Shown here: piece by piece, positions 48,838-56,445 of the stretch
Layout of the letters: each line of letters begins with the position of its first letter
How positions within the stretch are numbered: the stretch's first letter is position 1
Source: DASWLF01 sp963768765
GTDB taxonomy: Bacteria; Desulfobacterota; Desulfobaccia; Desulfobaccales; 0-14-0-80-60-11
DNA length: 64,000 nt
Assembly (NCBI GenBank): GCA_963768765.1
Contig: CAVYJK010000033.1
Coordinates: 1-64,000 of the forward strand
Direction: 5' to 3'
The notes under the pieces: model-generated
What the model was told of the DNA's origin: nothing
Databases searched by the model: none
What the model saw: only the letters and a program-made list of their open reading frames with translations
Made by a program: the position numbers and the translations under genes

Positions 48838-50349
48838 TCAGGCAGCCCGGAAGCGCCGGGCCTCGATGCCGTATTGCTTGATCTTGTACCCCAGGATCCT
48901 GAGGCTGGTATCCAGCAGATGGGCCGCTTTGCTCTGGTTGCCCCGGGTTTGGCGCAGGGCCTCGGCGATGAGCTCCTTTTCCAGGTGCTCCACCTGGGCG
49001 GTGAGGCCCCGGCGGTCGCCCCCCGGCTCCATGCGCTGCAGGGTGGGGGGGAGGTGCACGCTCAAGATGGTGTCCTCGTCGCACACCAGGACGGCCCGCT
49101 CGATGATGTTTTCCAGCTCCCTGACGTTGCCGGGCCAGGGATATTGCATCAACAGATCCAGGGCCGGGGCGGACAGGCGCTTCACCTGCTTGCCGTGCTC
49201 GACGGCGTACTTGGTCAGGAAGTGTTCGGCCAGCGCCGGGATGTCGGCCATGCGCTCCCGGAGCGGCGGCAGGTAGATGGGAAAGACGTTGAGGCGGTAG
49301 TAGAGGTCCTCTCTGAAAGTGCCCTTGGCCAAGGCCTGCTCCAGGTCCCGGTGGGTGGCGGCCAGCAGGCGCACGTCGGCCTTGAGGGTGCCGGTCCCGC
49401 CCAGGCGGGTGAACTCCCGCTCCTGGATGACCCGGAGGATTTTGAGTTGCACGTTGGGGCTCAAATCGCCGATTTCGTCCAGGAAGATGGTGCCTCCCTG
49501 ACCCAGTTCGAAGCGCCCTTGCTTGCGCTGCAGGGCTCCGGTGAAGGCCCCCCGTTCGTGCCCGAAGAGCTCGGACTCCACCAGGGTTTCGGGGAGCGCC
49601 GCCAGATTGACCTTGATGAAGGGTTTGTCGGCCCGGTGGCTGTTGTAGTGCAGGGCCGAAGCCACCAGCTCCTTGCCGGTGCCGGATTCGCCCCGGATGA
49701 GGATGGTGGCGTTGCTCTTGGCCACCCGTTCGATCATCTCGAAGACCTGGCGCATGCGGCCGCTGGTGCCGATGATGTTGCCCATCTGGTAGCGCTCCTG
49801 GAGCTGACCCTTCAGCTTCAGGTTCTCGTTGCGCAGCCGTTCCCTCTCCCGGTCGATGAGCAAGAGGTTGTTCACCGACTGGGCGATGATGGAGGCGATG
49901 ATGGTGAGCAGCCGCAGGTCGTGGTCCAGGTCCAGGTCTCGGTGGAGGCGGTCCACGGACAGGGCCCCGATGGTCTTGTGGTTGAATTTGATGGGCACGC
50001 ACAGGAACGACAGCTCGTCTTTTTCCCGGGCGCCCCGGGAGCGGGTGCGGTTCAGAAACAAGGGTTCCTGGGTCACCACGGGGACCACCGCGGGCTCGCC
50101 GGTCTCCACCACCCGGCCGGTGATGCCTTCTCCCAGTTTGTAGCGGCCCCGTTTGCGCGCCTCGGCGGTGAGGCCGTGGGCCACCTCGATCTGCAGCTCC
50201 GAGGTCTCCGGGTTTAAGATGGTGACGGTGCCCCGGCGCATGCCCATGCGCTGGGCCAGGATTTGCAGGATGCGCTGCAGACTCCGGGGCAGGGGCCCCA
50301 GGATGCCCAGGGTTTCGGTAATCTCGTACAGCAGGGACAATTCATCCAT
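48838..50349 (-). CDS. NifA-like sigma-54 activator (GAF-AAA+-Fis)
   Basis: The 503-residue protein has an N-terminal GAF domain (about 18-160), then AAA+ with Walker A GESGTGKE, GAFTGA, FLDEIGDLS and WPGNVRELENIIERA. A Fis HTH lies at the end (QSKAAHLLDTSLRILGYKIKQYG). This is the NifA/NorR architecture. No Cys-rich linker of the oxygen-sensitive NifA type is visible. It is next to the glutamate synthase gene bearing a sigma-54 promoter, so it is the probable activator of the nitrogen cluster. No nif structural genes occur in the window. Confidence 0.9.
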   Translation of the reverse strand: MDELSLLYEITETLGILGPLPRSLQRILQILAQRMGMRRGTVTILNPETSELQIEVAHGLTAEARKRGRYKLGEGITGRVVETGEPAVVPVVTQEPLFLNRTRSRGAREKDELSFLCVPIKFNHKTIGALSVDRLHRDLDLDHDLRLLTIIASIIAQSVNNLLLIDRERERLRNENLKLKGQLQERYQMGNIIGTSGRMRQVFEMIERVAKSNATILIRGESGTGKELVASALHYNSHRADKPFIKVNLAALPETLVESELFGHERGAFTGALQRKQGRFELGQGGTIFLDEIGDLSPNVQLKILRVIQEREFTRLGGTGTLKADVRLLAATHRDLEQALAKGTFREDLYYRLNVFPIYLPPLRERMADIPALAEHFLTKYAVEHGKQVKRLSAPALDLLMQYPWPGNVRELENIIERAVLVCDEDTILSVHLPPTLQRMEPGGDRRGLTAQVEHLEKELIAEALRQTRGNQSKAAHLLDTSLRILGYKIKQYGIEARRFRAA

Positions 50350-50760
50350 AAGCCACCGTGCTCAATTGGTCGCGGTAAGTTCCGGTCGATCTCCTGGAAT
50401 AACCTGGTGGGGCTTCAGGAGCCCAGCCACTGCGGGGTGGCCCGCCCGCGGCCGACGAAATCTTGCAGATCGGCCGGTTGACAGCTACCTTCTTTTTAAG
50501 ACAATATTCCAATTTCGTATAGCTTGCAAGAAAAATTACCGCTATATCTTACGAAATTGTGAGCTTGGCCTCCTGGGCCCGGAAAAACTGCGGGAGTCTC
50601 CTTGACAGTGTCCCATTTTTCAGCTATTTTTAGACAGTTGAGGGAGGGCCGGGGGAAAATTTCGGTCTTTTTCCCCCTCCCGGGCTGCTCCCTCCATCCT
50701 CGGCATTCCGGGCGCTACCTGGTGCAAGACCGCTTTTTCTATCGGGCCGGCCACACGGTC
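50350..50760. other. Divergent promoter region
   Basis: This ~410-base region lies between the NifA-like gene (leftward) and the Mla operon (rightward). An A/T-rich stretch (50495-50560) may hold promoters. A longer upstream frame for the permease to TTG 50602 reads as repeat-like and is not used. Nothing else is visible. Confidence 0.5.
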
Positions 50761-51507
50761 ATGGGCTTCATCGATTACATGGGGGACCTCTCCCTGTTTT
50801 TCCTGGACGCCTGCCGCACCGTGCCGCACCCGCCCTGGTTCTTCCGGGAAGTGATCGCCCAGATGTATCACCTGGGGGTGAGAACCTTTTTCCTGGTGGC
50901 GGTGGCCTCCTTTGCGGTGGGGTTGGTGCTGGCCATGCAGGGCATCAATGTCTTGACCATGTTCGGGGCTACCAATTACATTGCCACCAGCGTGGCCTTC
51001 ACCTTTTTCCGCGGTTTGGGGCCGCTGCTGGCCGGCATCATGTTGGCTTCTCGGGGGGGGGCGGGCATGGGGGCGGAATTGGGCTCCATGCGGGTCACCC
51101 ACCAGATCGACGCCCTCACCGTGAGCGCGGTGAACCCCATGAAATACCTGGTGGTCACCCGCATCCTGGCCTGCATATTGGTGACCCCGCTGCTGGCGGT
51201 GGCCTCCAACCTCATCGGCATCCTGGGCGGCATGATCATCGGCGTGGTCCAGGTGGGTATGACCCCACATTATTACTATACCCTAACCATCAAGTATCTG
51301 ACCTTAAAAGACGTGTTGCCCGGGATCGGCAAGACCTCCGTTTTCGGGTTAATTGTGGGCACCGTGTCTTGCTTTCACGGCTACACCACGGAACACGGCA
51401 CCTTCGGGGTGGGCCAGTCCACCAAGACCGCGGTGGTGGCCTCCATCCTGCTGATATTGATCGCCGATGTCTTCCTCACCAAGATCCTCATACTCCTCTG
51501 GCCCTAA
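50761..51507 (+). CDS. mlaE: MlaE-type ABC transporter permease
   Basis: From ATG 50761 the product has 248 residues, the normal MlaE size. It includes EVIAQMYHLGVRTFFLVAVASFAVGLVLA, GLGPLLAGIMLASRGGAGMGAELGSMRVTHQIDAL (the conserved family block) and TVSCFHGYTTEHGTFGVGQSTKTAVVAS. It is the inner-membrane permease of a system that moves phospholipids between inner and outer membranes. The ATPase and MCE protein follow directly with short overlaps, forming an operon. Confidence 0.9.
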   Translation: MGFIDYMGDLSLFFLDACRTVPHPPWFFREVIAQMYHLGVRTFFLVAVASFAVGLVLAMQGINVLTMFGATNYIATSVAFTFFRGLGPLLAGIMLASRGGAGMGAELGSMRVTHQIDALTVSAVNPMKYLVVTRILACILVTPLLAVASNLIGILGGMIIGVVQVGMTPHYYYTLTIKYLTLKDVLPGIGKTSVFGLIVGTVSCFHGYTTEHGTFGVGQSTKTAVVASILLILIADVFLTKILILLWP

Positions 51508-52300
51508 GGCGCCGGCGGGAATCCGCCGGAAGGCCCCGGCCACCGAGAGGCCCTTGATCTCTTTCCAGGGGGTCTACAAGACCTTTGAGGACAACGAAGT
51601 GCTCAAAGGAGTGGACCTGGATATTTTTCCCGGGGAGACCCAGGTGATCCTGGGCCGCAGCGGCTCCGGCAAGACCGTGCTCACCAGCATGCTGGTGGGC
51701 CTCAACGCCCCCGACGCCGGCAGCATCAAGGTGGCCGGGGTAGAGCTCACGGAGTTCACCACCGACGCCGACTGGTGGGACCTGCGCTTGAGGGCCGGCT
51801 ACCTCTTCCAGGGCTCGGCCCTGTATGACTCCATGACCGTGGGGGAGAACGTGGCTTTCCCCATGGTGCAGCACACCGAATGGAGCGCCGAGGAGATGGG
51901 GCGCCGGGTGCGGGAGAAACTGGCCCAGGTGGATCTGGAAGGAATAGAGGGGATGGAGCCGGCGGAGCTCTCAGGCGGCATGGCGCGCCGGGTGGCCCTG
52001 GCCCGCAGCCTGGCCCTGGACCCCCAGATCATCATCTATGACGAACCCACCTCCGGCCTGGACCCCATCACCGGGGATGAGATCAGCCAACTGATCCGCC
52101 ACCTCCAGGGGGCCTTGAAGGTTACCTCCATCGTGGTCACCCACGACCTCAGGCTGGCGGAGCAGGTGGCCGACCACATTGCCCTGCTCTTTCAGGGCCA
52201 GTGGGTCTTCTTAGGGACCTATGAAGAGTTCCTGCAATCTTCCCACCCGGAGGTGCTGCGCTTTCTCCACCGCGGCCCCCAGGAGGAGACGCACCCATGA
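51467..52300 (+). CDS. mlaF: MlaF-type ABC transporter ATPase
   Basis: The product has 277 residues if started at 51467, overlapping mlaE by 41 bases. TTG 51554 (LISFQGVYKTFEDNE) is an alternative that removes a Ser/Pro-rich head. Walker A is LGRSGSGKT, the signature is ELSGGMARRVALARS and Walker B is IIIYDEPTSGLD, with H-loop VVTHD. It powers MlaE. Its stop overlaps the next gene by four bases (ATGA), so expression is coupled. Confidence 0.9.
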   Translation: MSSSPRSSYSSGPKAPAGIRRKAPATERPLISFQGVYKTFEDNEVLKGVDLDIFPGETQVILGRSGSGKTVLTSMLVGLNAPDAGSIKVAGVELTEFTTDADWWDLRLRAGYLFQGSALYDSMTVGENVAFPMVQHTEWSAEEMGRRVREKLAQVDLEGIEGMEPAELSGGMARRVALARSLALDPQIIIYDEPTSGLDPITGDEISQLIRHLQGALKVTSIVVTHDLRLAEQVADHIALLFQGQWVFLGTYEEFLQSSHPEVLRFLHRGPQEETHP

Positions 52301-53304
52301 TTTCACGCAAGTACGAAACCATCGTGGGCATTTTTGTGGTGGCCTCTCTGGTGGCCTTGCTCGTGATGGTCCTGATCATCGCCCGGCAGGAGGGCCTCTT
52401 TCAGGAATACGTGGAATACCGGGCGATCTTCAGTAATGTCAGCGGCCTGAAACCGGGCTCCGAGGTGCACCTGGCCGGAGTGACCGTGGGCAATGTCACG
52501 GATATCGTCATCAACCCCAACGGCACCATCGTGGTGACCTTCAAGGTCATGAAAAAATACAGCGACCGGATCCGCTGGGATTCCCAGGCTTCCATCGGGT
52601 TCATGGGGCTGCTGGGAGAAAAGAGCCTGGACCTCACCGCCGGTACCCTGGAGAAACCACCGGTCCCCCCCGAGGGTTTTGTGGCCGCGTCCGAGCCTCT
52701 GGATATCACCCAGCTTCTGGCCAAGGCCGCCCCCAGCCTGGGGGACGTGCAAAAGATCCTCAACAACCTGGTGGCCCTCACCTCCAAGATGACGGAGCCG
52801 GACGGTGAATTCAGCAAGACCATGGAGCAGGTCTCCCAGATCGTCACCAAGATCAACCAGGGTAAAGGCAGCCTGGGAATGCTGATTAATAACCCGGATC
52901 TATACAAAGAAGCCACCCAGACGGCGGCCGGAGCCAACAAGTTTATCACCGATCTGGACCAGAGCATTTTTGGGACCTCTGAGAAAAAGGGGGCCTTCAA
53001 GGAGAAGACCCAGCAGACGCTGACGGAATTCCATGCCACCATCGCCAATGCCGGCAAGGCGGTCAACGATTTGAAGGATGCCACTACCCGGCTGCCGAAC
53101 ATCGTCAAAAAACTGGATTCTTTTCTTACCAATCTGGATAAGGCCGGGAAGGGCCTGCCGGGACTGGTGACCTCCGGCGAGACCTTGTTCAGCGACGCCG
53201 ACAAGGCCGCCAAGGCGGCGCAGCAGTCCTGGTTCTTGCGCCAATACGTGCCCAAACCTGAAGAACATACCATCCGGATGGACGGGGCGCCGGGAAAGGA
53301 TTAG
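52297..53304 (+). CDS. mlaD: MlaD-type MCE domain protein
   Basis: The product has 335 residues. An N-terminal membrane anchor (IVGIFVVASLVALLVMVLIIA) is followed by the MCE domain (about 38-115: YRAIFSNVSGLKPGSEVHLAGVTVGNV). A long helical coiled-coil tail follows, with repeated heptads (KILNNLVALTSKMT...FITDLDQSIF...NLDKAGKGL). It is a periplasmic substrate-binding, ring-forming subunit. The extended tail is longer than E. coli MlaD and resembles PqiB/Mce types. It overlaps mlaF by four bases. Confidence 0.9.
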   Translation: MISRKYETIVGIFVVASLVALLVMVLIIARQEGLFQEYVEYRAIFSNVSGLKPGSEVHLAGVTVGNVTDIVINPNGTIVVTFKVMKKYSDRIRWDSQASIGFMGLLGEKSLDLTAGTLEKPPVPPEGFVAASEPLDITQLLAKAAPSLGDVQKILNNLVALTSKMTEPDGEFSKTMEQVSQIVTKINQGKGSLGMLINNPDLYKEATQTAAGANKFITDLDQSIFGTSEKKGAFKEKTQQTLTEFHATIANAGKAVNDLKDATTRLPNIVKKLDSFLTNLDKAGKGLPGLVTSGETLFSDADKAAKAAQQSWFLRQYVPKPEEHTIRMDGAPGKD

Positions 53305-53306
53305 GC

Positions 53307-54224
53307 GTGAGGTACAAGTGGGCTTGGCTGGGGATGATTTGGCTGGTGGGGCTGGGCTGCGCCGGGCCCGCCAAGACCGGCGTGGACCTGAAAAGTAAGG
53401 CCGTCTCCTTGAACGAAGCCGGATACGACTATTACCGCCAGAGCCGCTTCAACCTGGCGCAGGAGAAATTTGCCCAGGCCCTCAAGTACAACCGCCTCAT
53501 CGACCGCCGGGTGGGAATTGCCTCCAATCTCAACAACCTGGGGGTGATCGCCCAGGAGCAGGGCGACCTGGACCGGGCGGTGGCCTATTTTCAGGAAGCC
53601 CTGTCCCTCAACCGGGAATCTGGAGACCCCGCGGCCCTCAGCGAGACTTTGAACAACCTGGGGGTGGCTTACCAGGCGACAGGTCGCCTGGACGCGGCGG
53701 CGGACGCCTTCCAGGAAGCCCTGGGACTGGCGCGCCAGCTTCCCCCGGGGCCGCTCCTGGCGCTGTCGCTGACCCACCTGGGGGACGTGGCCCGGGGGCG
53801 GCGGGATTACGACCTGGCCCTGAACTACTACCACCAGGCCCTGATGGTGGACGAAGGCAGGAAGGACGCCCGGGGCCGGGCCACGCGCTGGGAGCGGCTG
53901 GGCCGCACCTTCCTGGATTTAAAGGATTACGGCCGGGCCGGCGTTTACCTGAACGAGGCGCTGCGGGAGTTCCGCCGCCTCCAGGACACCGACGGCATCG
54001 CCGACACCCTCAAGGACTTGACCCTGCTGGCCCTGGCCCGGGGCGACCGGGAGGAGGCCATGATCAACGGCAACCTCCTGTTGGAGATCTACCAGGCCCG
54101 GGGCCAGGAAGGGAAAGCGCAGAAGTTGGAGGCCTTACTTAGGGGCAGGGGAGGCCAGGGGCCAGGGATTAGGGGTCAGGGGTCAGGGAAAGATAATCAC
54201 CGAAAACCGAAAGCTGAAAATTAA
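53307..54224 (+). CDS. TPR-repeat lipoprotein linked to the Mla operon
   Basis: From GTG 53307 the 305-residue protein has a signal with lipobox VGLGCAG. It then carries at least five TPR units (NEAGYDYYRQSRFNLAQEKFAQAL, NNLGVIAQEQGDLDRAVAYFQEAL, NNLGVAYQATGRLDAAADAFQEAL, and so on). It probably scaffolds proteins in the envelope. It follows mlaD after two bases and may belong to the operon. The last ~27 residues (RGRGGQGPGIRGQG) are coded by the GGGGTCAGG repeat. Confidence 0.82.
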   Translation: MRYKWAWLGMIWLVGLGCAGPAKTGVDLKSKAVSLNEAGYDYYRQSRFNLAQEKFAQALKYNRLIDRRVGIASNLNNLGVIAQEQGDLDRAVAYFQEALSLNRESGDPAALSETLNNLGVAYQATGRLDAAADAFQEALGLARQLPPGPLLALSLTHLGDVARGRRDYDLALNYYHQALMVDEGRKDARGRATRWERLGRTFLDLKDYGRAGVYLNEALREFRRLQDTDGIADTLKDLTLLALARGDREEAMINGNLLLEIYQARGQEGKAQKLEALLRGRGGQGPGIRGQGSGKDNHRKPKAEN

Positions 54225-54236
54225 CTACTAACCGCG

Positions 54237-55175
54237 ATGTTATTCTCCACCCCCACCCGGGCGGCGCTGATCAGCGTCGGGTCCAACACCCTGCTGGTGT
54301 TGGCCAAGGCGGTGGTAGCGGTGCTTTCCGGCAGCGCGGCGCTGATGAGCGAGGCGCTGCACTCCGGCCTGGACCTGCTGGCCGCCCTGATGGCCTGGAT
54401 TTCCCTGCGCTTTTCGTCCCACCCGCCCGACTGGCAGCATCCCTACGGCCACGGCAAATGGGAAAATATCAGCGCCTTCCTGGAGGGCCTGCTCATCCTG
54501 GCGGTGGCCCTGGGGGTCTTTTACCAGTCGGCGCCCCGCATCCTGCACCCGGTGCCCCTGACCCTGGTGCCTTGGGGCCTGGCGGTGCTGGCGGCGTCCT
54601 CCGGGGTCAACCTGCTGGTCTCCCGGGCCCTGAAGCGGGCCGCCCGGCGCTTCGATTCCGTGGCCTTGGAGGCCGACGCGGCCCATCTGGCGACGGACGT
54701 CTATACCTCCGCCGGCGCCCTGGTGGGCCTCCTGGGCTATCAACTGACGGGGAACCCCCTCTTTGACACCGTAGCCGCCCTGGGGGTGGGTCTCATCATC
54801 CTGGGGATCGGGCTGAAGGTCACCTATGGGGCGCTGCACGGCCTGCTGGACACCCGGCTGCCGGCCCTGGAGGAGGAAGAAGTCCGGCAGATGGTCCAGG
54901 GGCTGGAGCCCATCCTGGAGATCAGGGACCTCAGGAGCCGCAAGGCCGGGCCGGTGCGCTACCTTAACCTCACCCTGGGGGTCTGCCGCTGGGAATCCCT
55001 GGACCAGATCCACCGGGTGTGCGACCAGCTGGAGGCCAAAATCCGGGAGCGCTTTCCCGGGGCCATGATCTTCATCCATCCGGAGCCCTGCCTTATCAAG
55101 CCCACCAACGGCGATCCCTCCACTTGCGCCTGCCCCTTGCAGATGAACATTTCCTACCCCGTAAAGCAGGAATAA
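54237..55175 (+). CDS. Cation diffusion facilitator (CDF) transporter
   Basis: The 312-residue protein shows CDF membrane spans. HxxxD-type metal-site pairs appear at SEALHSGLDLLAAL and EADAAHLATDVYTSAG. A C-terminal cytoplasmic domain follows (EVRQMVQGLEPILEIRDLRSRKAG, MIFIHPEPC). It exports Zn, Fe, Co or Cd ions. The exact metal cannot be read from these residues. It follows the TPR gene after 12 bases. The tail contains a Cys pair (CACP) not present in common CDFs. Confidence 0.88.
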   Translation: MLFSTPTRAALISVGSNTLLVLAKAVVAVLSGSAALMSEALHSGLDLLAALMAWISLRFSSHPPDWQHPYGHGKWENISAFLEGLLILAVALGVFYQSAPRILHPVPLTLVPWGLAVLAASSGVNLLVSRALKRAARRFDSVALEADAAHLATDVYTSAGALVGLLGYQLTGNPLFDTVAALGVGLIILGIGLKVTYGALHGLLDTRLPALEEEEVRQMVQGLEPILEIRDLRSRKAGPVRYLNLTLGVCRWESLDQIHRVCDQLEAKIRERFPGAMIFIHPEPCLIKPTNGDPSTCACPLQMNISYPVKQE

Positions 55176-55211
55176 CCTCCAGCAGGCGGTTGAAAAACTC
55201 CCAAAATCGCG

Positions 55212-55267
55212 ATTTTGTCATCCTGAGCGCCGCGAAGAATCTATCATTTTCAGCAGGTTGAGATCCT
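55212..55267. repeat. GTCATCCTGAGCGCCGCGAAGAATCT repeat
   Basis: TTGTCATCCTGAGCGCCGCG...GAATCTATC and the inverted GTTGAGATCCTTCAGC form the common intergenic GTCATYCTGAGCGAAGCGAAGAATCT element type. Only one copy occurs in this window. Confidence 0.7.
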
Positions 55268-55374
55268 TCAGCAAAGGGGGTTAAAAGACCGTGGTTTTAA
55301 ATGTCATAGCAATTATGAAGCGCCACACTAGACCGTCTTCTGAATCCAAGAAAAATATAAATTGTTAGAACCCC

Positions 55375-55415
55375 GGAGCCGGGACCACCGGCAGAGTCGG
55401 CTCGGCTCCATTTTT
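55375..55415 (+). terminator. Hairpin with T-run before dedA
   Basis: GGAGCCG pairs with CGGCTCC. An inner CCG...CGG pair stiffens the loop, and ATTTTT follows. It could terminate the CDF transcript 200 bases upstream, or be part of a small structured RNA. Confidence 0.55.
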
Positions 55416-55516
55416 CCTTCCCCGAAACCGGGGTGACCCTCTGGCGCTTCTTAATATCAAGTCTTATTTATTAAAAAATGTCCCAAATCATCCGGTGCGG
55501 TTGCTGGTTTTAAGGC

Positions 55517-56116
55517 ATGCACGTTTTCCTTCACTGGGTAAAGACTTACGGCTATCTGGGGGTATTTTCCTCCCTGATGCTGGGGATGTTCGGCCTGCCG
55601 GTGCCGGACGAATCCATCCTGACCTTCACCGGTTTTTTGGTTTATAAAAATTACCTGCACCTGGCGCCCGCGGTTATTTCCGCTTTTCTCGGCAGCATTT
55701 TCGGCATCACCCTGAATTACCTGGTGGGGCGGTTTGTGGGCTTCCCTCTGGTGCACAAATACGGTCGCCATATTCACCTCTTTCCGGAAAAACTGGACCG
55801 GGCCCAGCAATGGTTCGAGAAATACGGCAAATGGGCCCTGTTCATCGGCTATTTTCTCCCCGGCATTCGCCACCTCACCGCCTTCACCGCCGGGACCACC
55901 CGCCTGCGGTACCGGGTCTTTGCCCCCTTCGCTTATGCGGGCGGCTTCCTTTGGGTGGCTGCCTTCATCACCGTGGGTTACTTGGTGGGAGAAGAATGGT
56001 CCAGGATAATCCCCCGGGTCCAGGCCTACCTCTGGGAGTTGGTGGCCGTGCTCCTGGCCCTGGCCGTGCTGGCCTACCTGGTTGAGAGAATCAGGCGCCT
56101 GGGCCGGCAGGGTTAG
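55517..56116 (+). CDS. DedA family membrane protein
   Basis: The 199-residue protein is a DedA/VTT type: YGYLGVFSSLMLGMFGLPVPDES, then GSIFGITLNYLVGRFVGFPLV. GYFLPGIRHLTAFTAGTTRL carries the conserved E/R-type residues and re-entrant loop. It belongs to the membrane scramblase/transporter superfamily, as does the TVP38 protein at 18 kb. It stands alone. The start at ATG 55517 gives the normal size. Confidence 0.88.
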   Translation: MHVFLHWVKTYGYLGVFSSLMLGMFGLPVPDESILTFTGFLVYKNYLHLAPAVISAFLGSIFGITLNYLVGRFVGFPLVHKYGRHIHLFPEKLDRAQQWFEKYGKWALFIGYFLPGIRHLTAFTAGTTRLRYRVFAPFAYAGGFLWVAAFITVGYLVGEEWSRIIPRVQAYLWELVAVLLALAVLAYLVERIRRLGRQG

Positions 56117-56445
56117 GAGCACCTGGCATGGATAAAGAAAAATCAGGCGGTGGCGCCATTTTGAGCCAAACTAAAACCTGGGTAAGTTTACGGCAATCAA
56201 GCCGTCATGGAGGTTTCATGGCTTGCGTCCCGGCCGGCGGCCATGACCCCAAAGTGCCCGCGGCCCGTCGTCTCCCGGTGCTTCTGCGACAAGTTCTTTC
56301 TCCCGGCCCGACTCAGATCCCACTTTGGGGTCAACAGATATGCCATAATAATCTGGCGGAGCTTTTTCCTAAAAAGCATTATGGCCTTAGAATTCTCATA
56401 AAGTTATTGAATATCCTCTAGTTTCATAGAGATCGAGGATTAATT
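56117..56445. other. Intergenic region with perfect 13-bp inverted repeat
   Basis: TGACCCCAAAGTG at 56244-56256 is exactly inverted as CACTTTGGGGTCA at 56321-56333. Nearby, CCATAATAAT and ATTATGGCC form a second pair. This 329-base gap has no supported gene; the frames through it read as repeat translation. Confidence 0.5.

Larger units (their letters stand above)
55176..55516. other. Intergenic region with repeat and hairpin
   Basis: The 341-base gap holds a widespread-type repeat (55212-55267) and a terminator-like hairpin (55375-55415). The rest is noncoding. Confidence 0.6.

Noticed and set aside
48838..50349. True nitrogenase regulator NifA
   Set aside because: Architecture fits NifA, but no nif structural gene is in the window and the Cys linker is absent, so only NifA-like is claimed.
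56197..56379. 60-codon minus-strand frame
   Set aside because: It lies across the 13-bp inverted repeat and reads as repeat translation; no ribosome site was noted.
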